From positions 1 through 25,946 of the forward strand of contig VSMX01000009.1 in the NCBI GenBank assembly GCA_009773975.1: DNA of 25,946 nt, given 5' to 3'. This DNA comes from Desulfovibrio sp. Lineage in GTDB: Bacteria > Desulfobacterota > Desulfovibrionia > Desulfovibrionales > Desulfovibrionaceae. Shown here in pieces: positions 6,668 through 14,556 of this stretch. Under the pieces are notes generated by a model that did no database searches, had not been told where the DNA came from, and saw only the letters and a list, made by a program, of their open reading frames with translations. The translations under genes and the position numbers were made by a program. The stretch's first letter is position 1, and each line of letters opens with the position of its first letter.

Positions 6668-8050
6668 ATGACACCACCAGACATCGACAGGGATGAAAAC
6701 ATGATCCGCGCCAGGCTGGAAAAGCTGCTGGACAGGCTGCCAGCGCTCGTTTACCGCTGCCGGATCATGGACAAGTTCAGCTTTGTGCTGGAGTATGCCA
6801 GCAAGGGCAGCATGGATCTTCTTGGGGTCAGCCCCGAGGAGCTCGTGAATTCCGGTGTCAATATTATCGAGCGCATGACCCACCCCGCCGACTACAAGCA
6901 TTTGCGCAAGGTGGAACATGACAGTATTGTCGCGCGCAAGCCCTGGCAGATCGTTTACCGCGTGATGCTGCCCGGCGGTGAAATAAAATGGATACGCGAC
7001 CAGGGAGAGGCCATTTACGAGGAAGACGGCACGCCGGTTTATCTCGAAGGCCTGATGACCGACGTGAGCGAGCAGAAATTTCTGGAAGTTTCGCTGCAGG
7101 AGGAAAATCAGCAGCTAAAATTAAGCCTGGAAAAGTCAGACCACCTTGGCTGCATCGTGGGCAAGAGCGAAGCCATGCGCAAGGTCTATGCCCTGATTCT
7201 CAAGGCCGCGGAAACGGAAACCAATGTGATCATCTATGGGGAAACAGGCTGCGGCAAGGATCTTGTGGCCCGCGAAATCCACAATTACAGCGGCCGCAAG
7301 GGCGCATTTGTGCCTGTAAACTGCGGGGCCATACCCGAAAACCTGCTGGAAAGCGAATTTTTCGGCCATACCCGCGGCGCCTTTACAGGCGCGACCGAGG
7401 CCAAGGACGGCTTTGTGGGCGCGGCACACAACGGCACGCTTTTTCTGGATGAAATTGGCGAACTGCCGATAAACCTGCAGGTGAAATTTCTGCGCGTGCT
7501 CGAAAGCAAAACCTATACGCCCCTTGGCAGCAATACGCCGAAAAGCTCGCGCTTCAGGCTTGTGGCCGCCACCAACCGCAATCTTGGCGAGATGGTCCGA
7601 AAAAACAATCTTCGGGCGGATTTTTATTACCGCATCAATGTCCTGGCCATTCACTTGCCGCCCCTGCGGGAACGCAAGGAGGACATTCCCCTGCTTGTAA
7701 ACGCCTGGCAAAACCGCAACGGCATCGAGCTCAGGCTGCCGCACAGCGCCCGGGTGGCCATGGCCCATTACGACTGGCCCGGCAATGTGCGCGAACTGCA
7801 TAATTTTATGGACAGATACGCCACCTTCGGGCCGTCCGTGGCAGAACAGCTTGGCAGCGCGGGCATTGAAACCCCGCCGGTCGAAAGCGGCATGACCCTG
7901 GAAGAGGCCACCCGACGCCTGGAAAGAACAATGATCCTCAATGCCCTGGACAAGTGCCGCTGGCGCCGCGGCCGCGCCGCGGAACTGCTGGGCCTGAACC
8001 TGCGCACCCTGCAGCGCAAGATGAAATCATTGGGGATTTTCGCGAAATAA
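6668..8050 (+). CDS. Sigma-54-dependent PAS-AAA+-Fis transcriptional activator
   Basis: This 460-aa enhancer-binding protein has a PAS sensor domain (about 20-140), a short coiled-coil linker, an AAA+ domain and a C-terminal Fis-type helix-turn-helix (last 45 residues). The AAA+ domain shows Walker A GETGCGKD at 191-198, the sigma-54-contacting GAFTGA loop at 237-242, and Walker B TLFLDEIGE at 257-265. I chose the ATG at 6668 because GGAGAGGG lies three bases before it; an upstream start at 6626 would lie inside the palindromic sites. The PAS domain lacks an obvious receiver phosphorylation site, so it probably senses a ligand directly. Position between two divergent cut units and shared palindromes suggest it activates choline uptake and cleavage. 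Confidence 0.92.
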   Translation: MTPPDIDRDENMIRARLEKLLDRLPALVYRCRIMDKFSFVLEYASKGSMDLLGVSPEELVNSGVNIIERMTHPADYKHLRKVEHDSIVARKPWQIVYRVMLPGGEIKWIRDQGEAIYEEDGTPVYLEGLMTDVSEQKFLEVSLQEENQQLKLSLEKSDHLGCIVGKSEAMRKVYALILKAAETETNVIIYGETGCGKDLVAREIHNYSGRKGAFVPVNCGAIPENLLESEFFGHTRGAFTGATEAKDGFVGAAHNGTLFLDEIGELPINLQVKFLRVLESKTYTPLGSNTPKSSRFRLVAATNRNLGEMVRKNNLRADFYYRINVLAIHLPPLRERKEDIPLLVNAWQNRNGIELRLPHSARVAMAHYDWPGNVRELHNFMDRYATFGPSVAEQLGSAGIETPPVESGMTLEEATRRLERTMILNALDKCRWRRGRAAELLGLNLRTLQRKMKSLGIFAK

Positions 8051-8153
8051 GAAGACATCCTCCACAAGAATAGCCACAAATTCCGCTTCCGTCCTGCCTG
8101 CGATATTTGCGGGCTGTTGCGGGGGCAGATTCCAATCCCGGTTTAAATTACAA

Positions 8154-8185
8154 AAACGGCGGCAAAAATGGTTTCGCCGCCGTTT
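8154..8185 (-). terminator. Intrinsic terminator of the phosphodiesterase operon
   Basis: A perfect 10-bp stem (8154-8163 with 8176-8185) encloses a 12-base loop and is followed on the minus strand by TTTTTG. It lies 27 bases after the stop of the 184-aa gene. On the plus strand it lacks a good T-run, so termination of the regulator message from the left is less certain. Confidence 0.7.
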
Positions 8186-8211
8186 GGATATCCTGCTGAA
8201 ATATTTTGGAA

Positions 8212-8766
8212 TCAGGCGCAATCGTGCTTGTCCCACGGCTCCCTGTTATTGCGCTCGATCACCGATTCCATGCGGGCAAGGGCTTCCTGCAGCTTGATGA
8301 GCTCATTAAGCTTGAGGTTGGGATCTTTCAGAACCTGATAAATAACCCCGGCCTCGCAATCCTCGCCTATCGGCATATCCGCGATTGTCGCAATCGTGAG
8401 GGCCACGTCGCCGGCATCGACCTTGCGGGCCACCTTGCCGGCCTTGCCGTTGATTCCGAGGCCATAAAAGGCCACGCCGTCATCGGCCGCCACAACCAGC
8501 ACCGTGCGGCGGTTTGCCGCATCAAGCGCCGCCGCAAGCGCGTCTTCCGCGCCATCAACGACTGCCAGGACGGATTTTTCCAGCGTGGAGGCAATATCCG
8601 CTGGCGCGCATTTCACGCCGCCAAGCGCGACGGCCTTGTCCGCCAGGCCGGACGCGTCCGCGTTGGGAAGCACGGCGGCCTTCTTGTTGAGTTTGTCCAG
8701 GGCTTCTCCGGAGCCCGCGAGTTTCATTCCTTTGGCGTTTACCAGAATGGCTTTCTTGTCGGCCAT
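8212..8766 (-). CDS. 184-aa protein resembling the C-terminus of its phosphodiesterase neighbour
   Basis: The protein has no signal peptide or membrane segment. Residues around DVALTIATIADMPIGEDCEA and the following IYQVLKDPNL align without gaps to the last 35 residues of the upstream phosphodiesterase (ADIVPTLCYMTGGPIPDDAE then IYQIMEDPNL), with 13 of 33 positions identical. It lacks the Thr nucleophile and the Asp/His metal ligands, so it should not be an active phosphatase. Its own C-terminus (LKLNELIKLQEALARMESV) looks helical, possibly a coiled coil. The ATG at 8766 follows TGGAGAA. The gene is 40 bp downstream of the phosphodiesterase gene. A partner or regulatory subunit is plausible; I know no named family. 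Confidence 0.75.
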   Translation of the reverse strand: MADKKAILVNAKGMKLAGSGEALDKLNKKAAVLPNADASGLADKAVALGGVKCAPADIASTLEKSVLAVVDGAEDALAAALDAANRRTVLVVAADDGVAFYGLGINGKAGKVARKVDAGDVALTIATIADMPIGEDCEAGVIYQVLKDPNLKLNELIKLQEALARMESVIERNNREPWDKHDCA

Positions 8767-8806
8767 GATGTTCTCCAGATAGTAAGACTTGTTATGTTCA
8801 GGTTAT

Positions 8807-10693
8807 CTATTTCACCAGGTTCGGATCTTCCATGATCTGGTAAATCGGGGCGCCTTCTGCGTCATCCGGAATGGGGCCGCCCGTCATGTAGCACAGGGTG
8901 GGCACGATGTCCGCCAGCCAGCGCGGCCTTGGATAGACAAAATCCTTTTTGACGTTCGGGCCGCGGAACATAAGCAGGTTCTTGAGGCTGCCGCAGCCGG
9001 ATTCGCCGGTCGGCAGGCCGTAGCCGTGTTCGGCCATGTATTCCGGCTTGAGAACATAGACCACGTCGCCGGCCTGCGCGCCGCCCATGCCGAAAACCTT
9101 TGCGTCCTCGCGGCGCACGGCAAGAAGGACCGGCCTTTCGCCAGTATCGGGATGGCGATAGTCAAGCAGGGCGTTGATGATTTCGTCGCGCACCTTCTCG
9201 TAATCTTCCTCTTCCACAATGCCGCCGGGATATTTGCCCTTGAGGTTGACATAGACAAACATGTAGCGCTGGGGCACGGCCTTCGACTTGCTCACATCCA
9301 GCACATAGTTGAAGCCTTCCGTCTCTTCGTAGATATCCCAGTAGTTTTCCGACTTTTTGGGCTCGTACGAGCAAAGTCCGGCGCTTTTGAGGGCGTGGGC
9401 CGTATTGAGAATCGGGCCCATGGGCGTTGCGCCGTGGTCGGAGCAGCAGCAAATCAGGGTTTCCTCGCCCATTGCGTCCATCAGCCTGCCAAGCAGCCTG
9501 TCTTCCACCTCGTAAATGTGGCGTTCCATTTTTTCGGCAGCCTTGCGCTTTTCGTCGTCCTCGCTGTCCAGATCGCTCAGCCAGCCATGATAGAACCAGT
9601 CGATCGGATGGGAATGCATGTAGAAAAGATCCCAGTCCGGATTGGCCTTGAAAAGGCAGCTTATGGTGTTCCAGAGCCACGCGCTGTGGAATTCGACCAG
9701 CTCGCATACGGTCTGCGTGTCGATTATGCCGTGCAAAAAGGCCACCAGGCCGATATCGTTGGCGGTAACGTGCCTTGAAAAATCAATCTCCTTCGCGGCT
9801 TCCGGGGGCGCGACAAAACCCGTCTCGCCGGCAACGCCGGTTACATAGAGCTTGAAGTCCTCGGCATCGTCCGAAAGCTGGATCAGCTTGCAGCGAAAAA
9901 CGCCGTTGAGCTTGCGGCCGTCCGCCGAAACCGTGAATTCGTGGCGCACGGGCTCGCTCCACTCGCCCGGTTTGAGGGTGAAAAAGGCCTTGCTGAAATC
10001 TTTTTCGGGCGCGACAGTTATCCTGTCATAGCCGTCATCGCCGCTCTGCCAGGCAAGCACATGCCAGTCCTGGTCGTCCACCTGCTCAATGCCTTCCTTG
10101 AAGTGCATGCGCACGGTCATGTCCAGCGGCTCGTCAGTGTCGGGCAGGTTTTTCCAGCCCCCGGCATCCTCAAAGCGGCCCTGGACGCCCATGGGATAGA
10201 AATCCGTGGAGATAACGCCTTCGGAGGCCAGATATTCCTTGTGCTCGTTGCCATGCAGGGGCCAGCGAGTTTCGGCCGGCGACAGGCCCTGGCCCATGAC
10301 CATGACGCCGTGCTTCATGTGCGAGGGCCAGGACATGGGATAATTGACCACAAGGCATTTCTTGCCGTCCTTGTCCCAGCGATCCCAGATGGTCTGGGCC
10401 GTAAGAATGTCGGAGCCAAAGGCCTGGGAGGTGAACTTGTAGTCCAGGGACTGCCCTTCGTGGTAATAGTAGTAGTCCTCGACGCCGTGCGTGCGCGGAT
10501 ACGCGCCCGTGCATATCGTCGCCCATGACGGCGGGGTGACCGTGGGAAGATTGTAGCCTTCCGGAATGTAGCTGCCCTCTTTCATGAAGCGGCGGAAATT
10601 GTCCAGGCCGCCTTCATCCAGCATTTTCATCAGTCTTTTGGGGATAAGGCAATCGTAGCCGATGAGCGCGGCTCTTTTTGCTTTTGGCGCCAT
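8807..10693 (-). CDS. Type I phosphodiesterase / nucleotide pyrophosphatase family enzyme
   Basis: This 628-aa protein belongs to the alkaline phosphatase superfamily, NPP-like branch, which hydrolyses phosphodiesters or phosphomonoesters with two metal ions and a Thr nucleophile. Visible residues are Asp14 (LIGYD), Thr53 (TVTPPSWATICTGAYPRTHG), Asp and His of HPIDWFYHGW, Asp-His of CCSDHGATP, and the late His of AEHGYG, so a full ligand set is present. There is no signal peptide, so it should act in the cytoplasm on an imported substrate. The ATG at 10693 follows AAGGAG at a spacing of seven. It is divergent from the BCCT carrier behind its own sigma-54-like promoter. A choline-releasing role, such as on glycerophosphocholine or phosphocholine, is inferred from context only. 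Confidence 0.85.
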   Translation of the reverse strand: MAPKAKRAALIGYDCLIPKRLMKMLDEGGLDNFRRFMKEGSYIPEGYNLPTVTPPSWATICTGAYPRTHGVEDYYYYHEGQSLDYKFTSQAFGSDILTAQTIWDRWDKDGKKCLVVNYPMSWPSHMKHGVMVMGQGLSPAETRWPLHGNEHKEYLASEGVISTDFYPMGVQGRFEDAGGWKNLPDTDEPLDMTVRMHFKEGIEQVDDQDWHVLAWQSGDDGYDRITVAPEKDFSKAFFTLKPGEWSEPVRHEFTVSADGRKLNGVFRCKLIQLSDDAEDFKLYVTGVAGETGFVAPPEAAKEIDFSRHVTANDIGLVAFLHGIIDTQTVCELVEFHSAWLWNTISCLFKANPDWDLFYMHSHPIDWFYHGWLSDLDSEDDEKRKAAEKMERHIYEVEDRLLGRLMDAMGEETLICCCSDHGATPMGPILNTAHALKSAGLCSYEPKKSENYWDIYEETEGFNYVLDVSKSKAVPQRYMFVYVNLKGKYPGGIVEEEDYEKVRDEIINALLDYRHPDTGERPVLLAVRREDAKVFGMGGAQAGDVVYVLKPEYMAEHGYGLPTGESGCGSLKNLLMFRGPNVKKDFVYPRPRWLADIVPTLCYMTGGPIPDDAEGAPIYQIMEDPNLVK

Positions 10694-10730
10694 GACAGAA
10701 CTCCTTGGAATTGAGCGAATGTTCACAATA

Positions 10731-10746
10731 TGCCCTGGATATTCCA
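10731..10746 (-). promoter_or_regulatory. Possible sigma-54 promoter of the phosphodiesterase operon
   Basis: On the minus strand TGGAATATCCAGGGCA has GG and GC 10 bases apart, but the flanking bases match the consensus poorly. The predicted start near 10720 would give a 27-base leader holding the AAGGAG site. Palindrome D lies about 110 bases upstream, a usual enhancer distance. Confidence 0.5.
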
Positions 10747-10821
10747 AAAAACATGCCAAAGACATATTGTGTCATGCCGGCACAAGGCCGCCAAACTCCG
10801 GTTTGCGGGCAGCCATGTTTT

Positions 10822-10837
10822 GCGACGCTATTGTCGC
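10822..10837. promoter_or_regulatory. Palindromic activator site D
   Basis: GCGACGCTATTGTCGC is the copy with the most symmetric outer arms (GCGAC...GTCGC). It is centred about 110 bases upstream of the predicted phosphodiesterase start site. Confidence 0.65.
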
Positions 10838-10931
10838 GTTCCGATTAATTTGCAAGAATTTTTATAGATATTTCACTATAACACGCTGTAATTTCAGCTG
10901 ATTCGCGAAAACGCCAAAAAAGACGCAAAAC

Positions 10932-10947
10932 ATGACATTTTTGTCGC
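10932..10947. promoter_or_regulatory. Palindromic activator site C
   Basis: ATGACATTTTTGTCGC shares GACATTTTTGTCGC exactly with site A next to the regulator gene. It is centred about 97 bases upstream of the predicted BCCT start site. Confidence 0.75.
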
Positions 10948-11009
10948 GATATTCGCCATGCGCCGCGCCCCAGGCGTCAAATCTGTTTGAAACATGGCCG
11001 TGTGAAAAC

Positions 11010-11025
11010 TGGCACAAGATTCGCA
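11010..11025 (+). promoter_or_regulatory. Sigma-54 promoter of the BCCT transporter gene
   Basis: TGGCACAAGATTCGCA matches the -24 element TGGCAC exactly, and GG and GC are 10 bases apart. Transcription would start near 11036, giving a 32-base leader that includes the GAGGAGAGG ribosome-binding site. Confidence 0.85.
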
Positions 11026-11067
11026 GAATGGATGTATCCAATATAATCAAAACAGAGGAGAGGAACC

Positions 11068-12717
11068 ATGTCCGATGTGTCAGATGAACACAAGTCTGCC
11101 CCTCATGGCGACGAACTCCGGCCCGAATGGGGAATTTTGATTCCCAGCCTGGTTGTCGTCCTTTTGATCAGCATTCCGGCCGTGTGGATTCCAAAGGAAA
11201 CAGAAGATTTTTTCAAGGCCATCTATAATCCGCTGGCCTTCAATTTTGGCACTCTCTATCTGTGGATTACGGTCAGCCTGATTGCGATGTGCTTTTATTA
11301 CGCGCTCAGCCGCTGGGGGAACATAAAGTTCGGCAGGCGCGACGAAAAGCCGGAATTCAGCCTGATCAGCTGGACAGCCATGATTTTCTGCTCCGCGGTC
11401 GGCGGCGCCATCATGTTCTGGGCCATAACCGAACCCTTGTGGGATATTCTAACCCCGCCGCAATACGCCAAAAGCATGAGCGTCGAGGCCTACGACTGGG
11501 CGCTGGCCTACCTGCTCATGCACTGGGGCCCCAACGCCTGGTGCACCTACCTGATTACCGCCCTGCCAATAGCCTATATGCTCTATATCCGCAAGGAGCC
11601 ATTTTTGCGCGTCAGCATGGCGACAGAGCCGATTATCGGCAAAGGCCAGGCCAATGGCGTTTTCGGCCGCTGCCTTGATGTCTTTTTTATTCTCGGCCTG
11701 ATGTTCTGCGCGGCTGTCACCATGTGCATTTCACTGCCAACCGTGGCCTATGCCCTGCAAAGCGTTACAGGAACAGAGCCGAATCTTGTAACCCAGGGCA
11801 TCATACTTGCCGTGAGCGGCCTTCTGGCCGGCTATACCGTTTACAAGGGCCTTGACGAAGGCATCAAATGGCTGAGCAACTTCAATATTTGCCTTGCGCT
11901 TTTCCTGGCTCTTTACTGCTTTGTTTGCGGCCCAACCGTGCAGCTTTTCAATATTTTCACCAATGGCTTCGGCAAGTGGCTTGGCAATTATCCCAGTATG
12001 GTTTTCTGGACCGACCCCTGGATGGGCGGCACTTTCCCGCGCGACTGGACGATTTTTTACGCGCTTTTCTGGGCCGGTTTCGGGCCTTTCATGGGTCTTT
12101 TCATTGCCCGCATTTCGCGCGGGCGCACAGTGCGCGAAATCATTATCTGGGGCACGGTGGGCACCGTAGCCGGAGCCTGCTGCATTCACGGCATTTTCGG
12201 CTCCTATTCGCTTTATGTGCAGCGCAACGGCATTCTTGACGTTATTTCAATCCTCAAGGAACAGGGCGGCGCGGCCGCGATGGTTGCCGTGCTCGGCACC
12301 CTGCCCTTCAAGGACGGGGTTTTGCTTGCCTACGCCCTGCTTTCGACGATTTTTTTGGCGACCACGGTCAATGCCGGATCCTACATTTGCGCCAGCACGG
12401 CAACCCACAGGCTGCCGCCCGATGTGGAGCCCAACAAGTGGCACCGCACTTTCTGGTGTCTTGCCCTGTGCCTTTTGGCCCTTGGACTGATCTGCATGGG
12501 CGGTCTTGGGGTTGCCAAAATGTTCGGCAATTTCGCCGGCGCGCTGATGATTTTGCCCATTTTGCTCATAACCGCCTGCTGGGTCAGGATCCTGCGCGAA
12601 GAAGGCGGCCATGCCCTGAAATACTGCTCCCGGCCGCAGCCGGAAGATGAAATCCGGGGCAGGAACGTGCCGCCCTTCTTTCTGGAGCTGGACGCCGCGA
12701 AATCGGAAAAAATCTGA
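11068..12717 (+). CDS. BCCT-family transporter, probable choline or quaternary amine importer
   Basis: This 549-aa inner-membrane protein has about twelve hydrophobic segments and the family signature GPFMGLFIARISRGRTVRE. The TM4 aromatic box is intact (HWGPNAWCTY, matching BetP Trp189, Trp194 and Tyr197). The TM8 box reads FYALFWAGFGPF, so two of the usual tryptophans are replaced by Phe (only the Trp374 equivalent remains). The TSADS-like Na2 segment reads TTVNAGS. Family members carry choline, betaine, carnitine or DMSP. Its own sigma-54 promoter, activator palindrome and position beside cutCD argue for choline or a choline ester as substrate; the altered box leaves specificity open. It is followed by a porin on the same strand. 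Confidence 0.9.
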   Translation: MSDVSDEHKSAPHGDELRPEWGILIPSLVVVLLISIPAVWIPKETEDFFKAIYNPLAFNFGTLYLWITVSLIAMCFYYALSRWGNIKFGRRDEKPEFSLISWTAMIFCSAVGGAIMFWAITEPLWDILTPPQYAKSMSVEAYDWALAYLLMHWGPNAWCTYLITALPIAYMLYIRKEPFLRVSMATEPIIGKGQANGVFGRCLDVFFILGLMFCAAVTMCISLPTVAYALQSVTGTEPNLVTQGIILAVSGLLAGYTVYKGLDEGIKWLSNFNICLALFLALYCFVCGPTVQLFNIFTNGFGKWLGNYPSMVFWTDPWMGGTFPRDWTIFYALFWAGFGPFMGLFIARISRGRTVREIIIWGTVGTVAGACCIHGIFGSYSLYVQRNGILDVISILKEQGGAAAMVAVLGTLPFKDGVLLAYALLSTIFLATTVNAGSYICASTATHRLPPDVEPNKWHRTFWCLALCLLALGLICMGGLGVAKMFGNFAGALMILPILLITACWVRILREEGGHALKYCSRPQPEDEIRGRNVPPFFLELDAAKSEKI

Positions 12718-12832
12718 GCGTTTTCCCAATAAAATCAAGCAAACGCTCTAACGCGACTTTGTCTGCAAAGGCTCGCATGAGAATATCCATAGATCCCGGC
12801 ACTGCAGTCCAAACATTTCAATGCCGGAGACC

Positions 12833-12862
12833 GCCAGGCAAAAAGCGTGCTTTTTGCCTGGC
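12833..12862. repeat. Perfect inverted repeat, 14-bp arms
   Basis: GCCAGGCAAAAAGC at 12833-12846 pairs with 12849-12862 across a two-base centre. It would form a long hairpin in RNA. Confidence 0.9.
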
Positions 12863-12880
12863 TTACGGAGCTTCACGGCG

Positions 12881-12900
12881 CAAAATCCTGACGGATTTTG
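12881..12900. repeat. Perfect inverted repeat, 8-bp arms
   Basis: CAAAATCC and GGATTTTG are separated by TGAC. Confidence 0.85.
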
Positions 12901-12903
12901 TAA

Positions 12904-12921
12904 GGGAACGATTTCGTTCCC
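12904..12921. repeat. Perfect inverted repeat, 8-bp arms
   Basis: GGGAACGA and TCGTTCCC are separated by TT, 62 bases before the porin start codon. Confidence 0.85.
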
Positions 12922-12982
12922 CATAAATGCAAATTTGCCGCTAGGAGATATTCCCAATGCGAAAACACTATAGGGGGCCTCA

Positions 12983-14539
12983 ATGAAAAAGCTTTGCGCC
13001 TTATTGGCAATGTTGTTTATCTTTTCGGCCTGCGAAAATTCCGGGGCGGTTGATTTCAATATCAAGGGCATCTGGAACATGGGCTTTGGCGTGGCGGACG
13101 CCTATTTCACGCGGGATCACCGCGATTCCATGGGGCGAACGCACAAAAAAAGCACAGAAGACCGCTTCGCGGCCAGGCAGCGCGTCTTTTTGCAGCTTGA
13201 CGCCGTGGCCAGCGAATCCCTTTCGGGTTCGCTAATGCTCTTCATTGGCCCGCAAAAATGGGGCTTTGCCGGCCAGGGCGGCGCGCTCGGGGCGGACGGC
13301 AACATGGTCAAGATCCGCCAGGCCTATCTGGACTGGGCCATTCCGGACACCAAAATCACGACCACCATGGGCATCCACAATTTTGCCATGCCCTACGCTG
13401 CCGGCGGTTCGGCCGTATTTGACCTGCGCGGCGCCACGGTTGCGGCCAATATTCCCTTCAGCGACAATATCGGCCTGACCGCCATGTGGTTCCGGCCTTT
13501 CAACGACAACTACAACCCGGCAAACGGCTACCGGGATGGCTCCGACCCGGCCAACTACCTGGACAACATGGATTTGTTCAGCCTTTCCCTGCCCGTCAAT
13601 TATGACGGATTTTCCATTACCCCCTGGCTGATGTATGGAATGCGGGGCAGAAACACGGGGCGCTTTGCCGATTACGTCAACAACGATCTGGCGGACGGCG
13701 CGCCGGCCATTACGCTCTCCCCCTGGCTCAATGCCCAAAGCGGCGGGGGCGGGATGAATGTCGCCAGTTACGGGGGCACTGGCAAGACATACGGCAGCAT
13801 GCTCTGGGCCGGACTGCCCTTCAAGATAACAGCCCTGGAGCCCTTGAACATCGAAGTTGACCTAAATTACGGTTTTGTGGAGGAAATGGGCCGTTTTGAC
13901 GTGATGGTCCGCAACAATCCCGATGATATCCGCCGCGGTTCAACCCAAAGGCAGGGCTGGCTGGCGAAGACGCTTGTGGAATACAGGCTGGATTGGGGCG
14001 CGCCCGGCGTCTTTGCCTGGTATGGATCCGGCGATGACGGCAACATTGCCAACGGCTCGGAACGCATGCCCTCGCTTTGCCCTTATGTTTTCATGACCTC
14101 GTTCATGGGCGACGGCAACCTGGCCTGGGGGCCGGCCAACAATTATCTGGACCAGAATGATTCCCTGGCCGGAACATGGGGCATCGGCTTTCAGCTTCGG
14201 GACGTAAGCTTTCTGGAAAAGCTTGACCATACCTTTCGCGTGGCCTGGTGGGGCGGAACAAATTCGCCCTCCATGGTCAAGTACATGGATTCCGCATACG
14301 CCTGGGACAGCACAAGCAATCATTTTGAAGGGCCGTACATGACGACCAATGACGGACTGCTGGAATTCAACCTTGTCAATGTCTATCAGATGTACGAGAA
14401 TTTCAATATCAATGTGGAGCTTGGCTATATAGCCAACTTCATGGACGGGGATACCTGGCGCAAGGATTATCCGGGCTGGGGGACATACAGCAGGCAGGAT
14501 GCCTGGAAGGCCCAGGCCATTTTCACCTACAAGTTTTAA
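12983..14539 (+). CDS. Outer-membrane porin of Desulfovibrio type
   Basis: This 518-aa protein starts with a signal peptide (MKKLCALLAMLFIFSACENS), followed by a mature start near AVDFNIKGIWNMGFG, the usual opening of Desulfovibrio homotrimeric porins. The rest alternates aromatic and polar residues as in beta strands and ends in Phe (FTYKF), the usual outer-membrane insertion signal. The Cys at residue 17 within FSAC looks slightly like a lipobox, but the GA-VDF cleavage site is the expected one. AGGGGG precedes the ATG. It follows the BCCT gene on the same strand with no obvious promoter of its own, so it probably supplies the outer-membrane step for the same solute. Confidence 0.88.
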   Translation: MKKLCALLAMLFIFSACENSGAVDFNIKGIWNMGFGVADAYFTRDHRDSMGRTHKKSTEDRFAARQRVFLQLDAVASESLSGSLMLFIGPQKWGFAGQGGALGADGNMVKIRQAYLDWAIPDTKITTTMGIHNFAMPYAAGGSAVFDLRGATVAANIPFSDNIGLTAMWFRPFNDNYNPANGYRDGSDPANYLDNMDLFSLSLPVNYDGFSITPWLMYGMRGRNTGRFADYVNNDLADGAPAITLSPWLNAQSGGGGMNVASYGGTGKTYGSMLWAGLPFKITALEPLNIEVDLNYGFVEEMGRFDVMVRNNPDDIRRGSTQRQGWLAKTLVEYRLDWGAPGVFAWYGSGDDGNIANGSERMPSLCPYVFMTSFMGDGNLAWGPANNYLDQNDSLAGTWGIGFQLRDVSFLEKLDHTFRVAWWGGTNSPSMVKYMDSAYAWDSTSNHFEGPYMTTNDGLLEFNLVNVYQMYENFNINVELGYIANFMDGDTWRKDYPGWGTYSRQDAWKAQAIFTYKF

Positions 14540-14556
14540 AACTGGTAAAACAGACA

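Larger units (their letters stand above)
10694..11067. other. Divergent regulatory region between phosphodiesterase and BCCT genes
   Basis: This 374-base gap has no gene. It contains two outward-facing GG-N10-GC promoters (10731-10746 leftward, 11010-11025 rightward) and two activator palindromes (10822-10837 and 10932-10947). The palindrome centres are 110 bases apart, each about 100 bases from one predicted start site. The middle section (10840-10900) is AT-rich. Confidence 0.8.
12718..12982. other. BCCT-porin intergenic region with three successive hairpins
   Basis: No gene is visible. Three perfect inverted repeats follow each other: 12833-12862, 12881-12900 and 12904-12921. None is followed by a clear T-run. 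They could limit or stabilise read-through from the carrier gene to the porin gene. Confidence 0.75.

Noticed and set aside
6386..6919. An upstream extension of the OsmC frame to 323 aa
   Set aside because: The extension runs through the sigma-54 promoter and the regulator gene and has no family similarity; the GTG at 6385 with AGAGGA gives the normal OsmC length.
10761..10773. GACATATTGTGTC as a fifth activator palindrome
   Set aside because: The spacer is one base longer and the outer GC arms are missing; it lies upstream of and only about 15 bases from a candidate promoter element, which is not a usual enhancer position.
12837..12852. A GG-N10-GC sigma-54-like match before the porin
   Set aside because: It falls wholly inside a perfect 14-bp inverted repeat and no activator palindrome is nearby, so the match is better explained by the hairpin.
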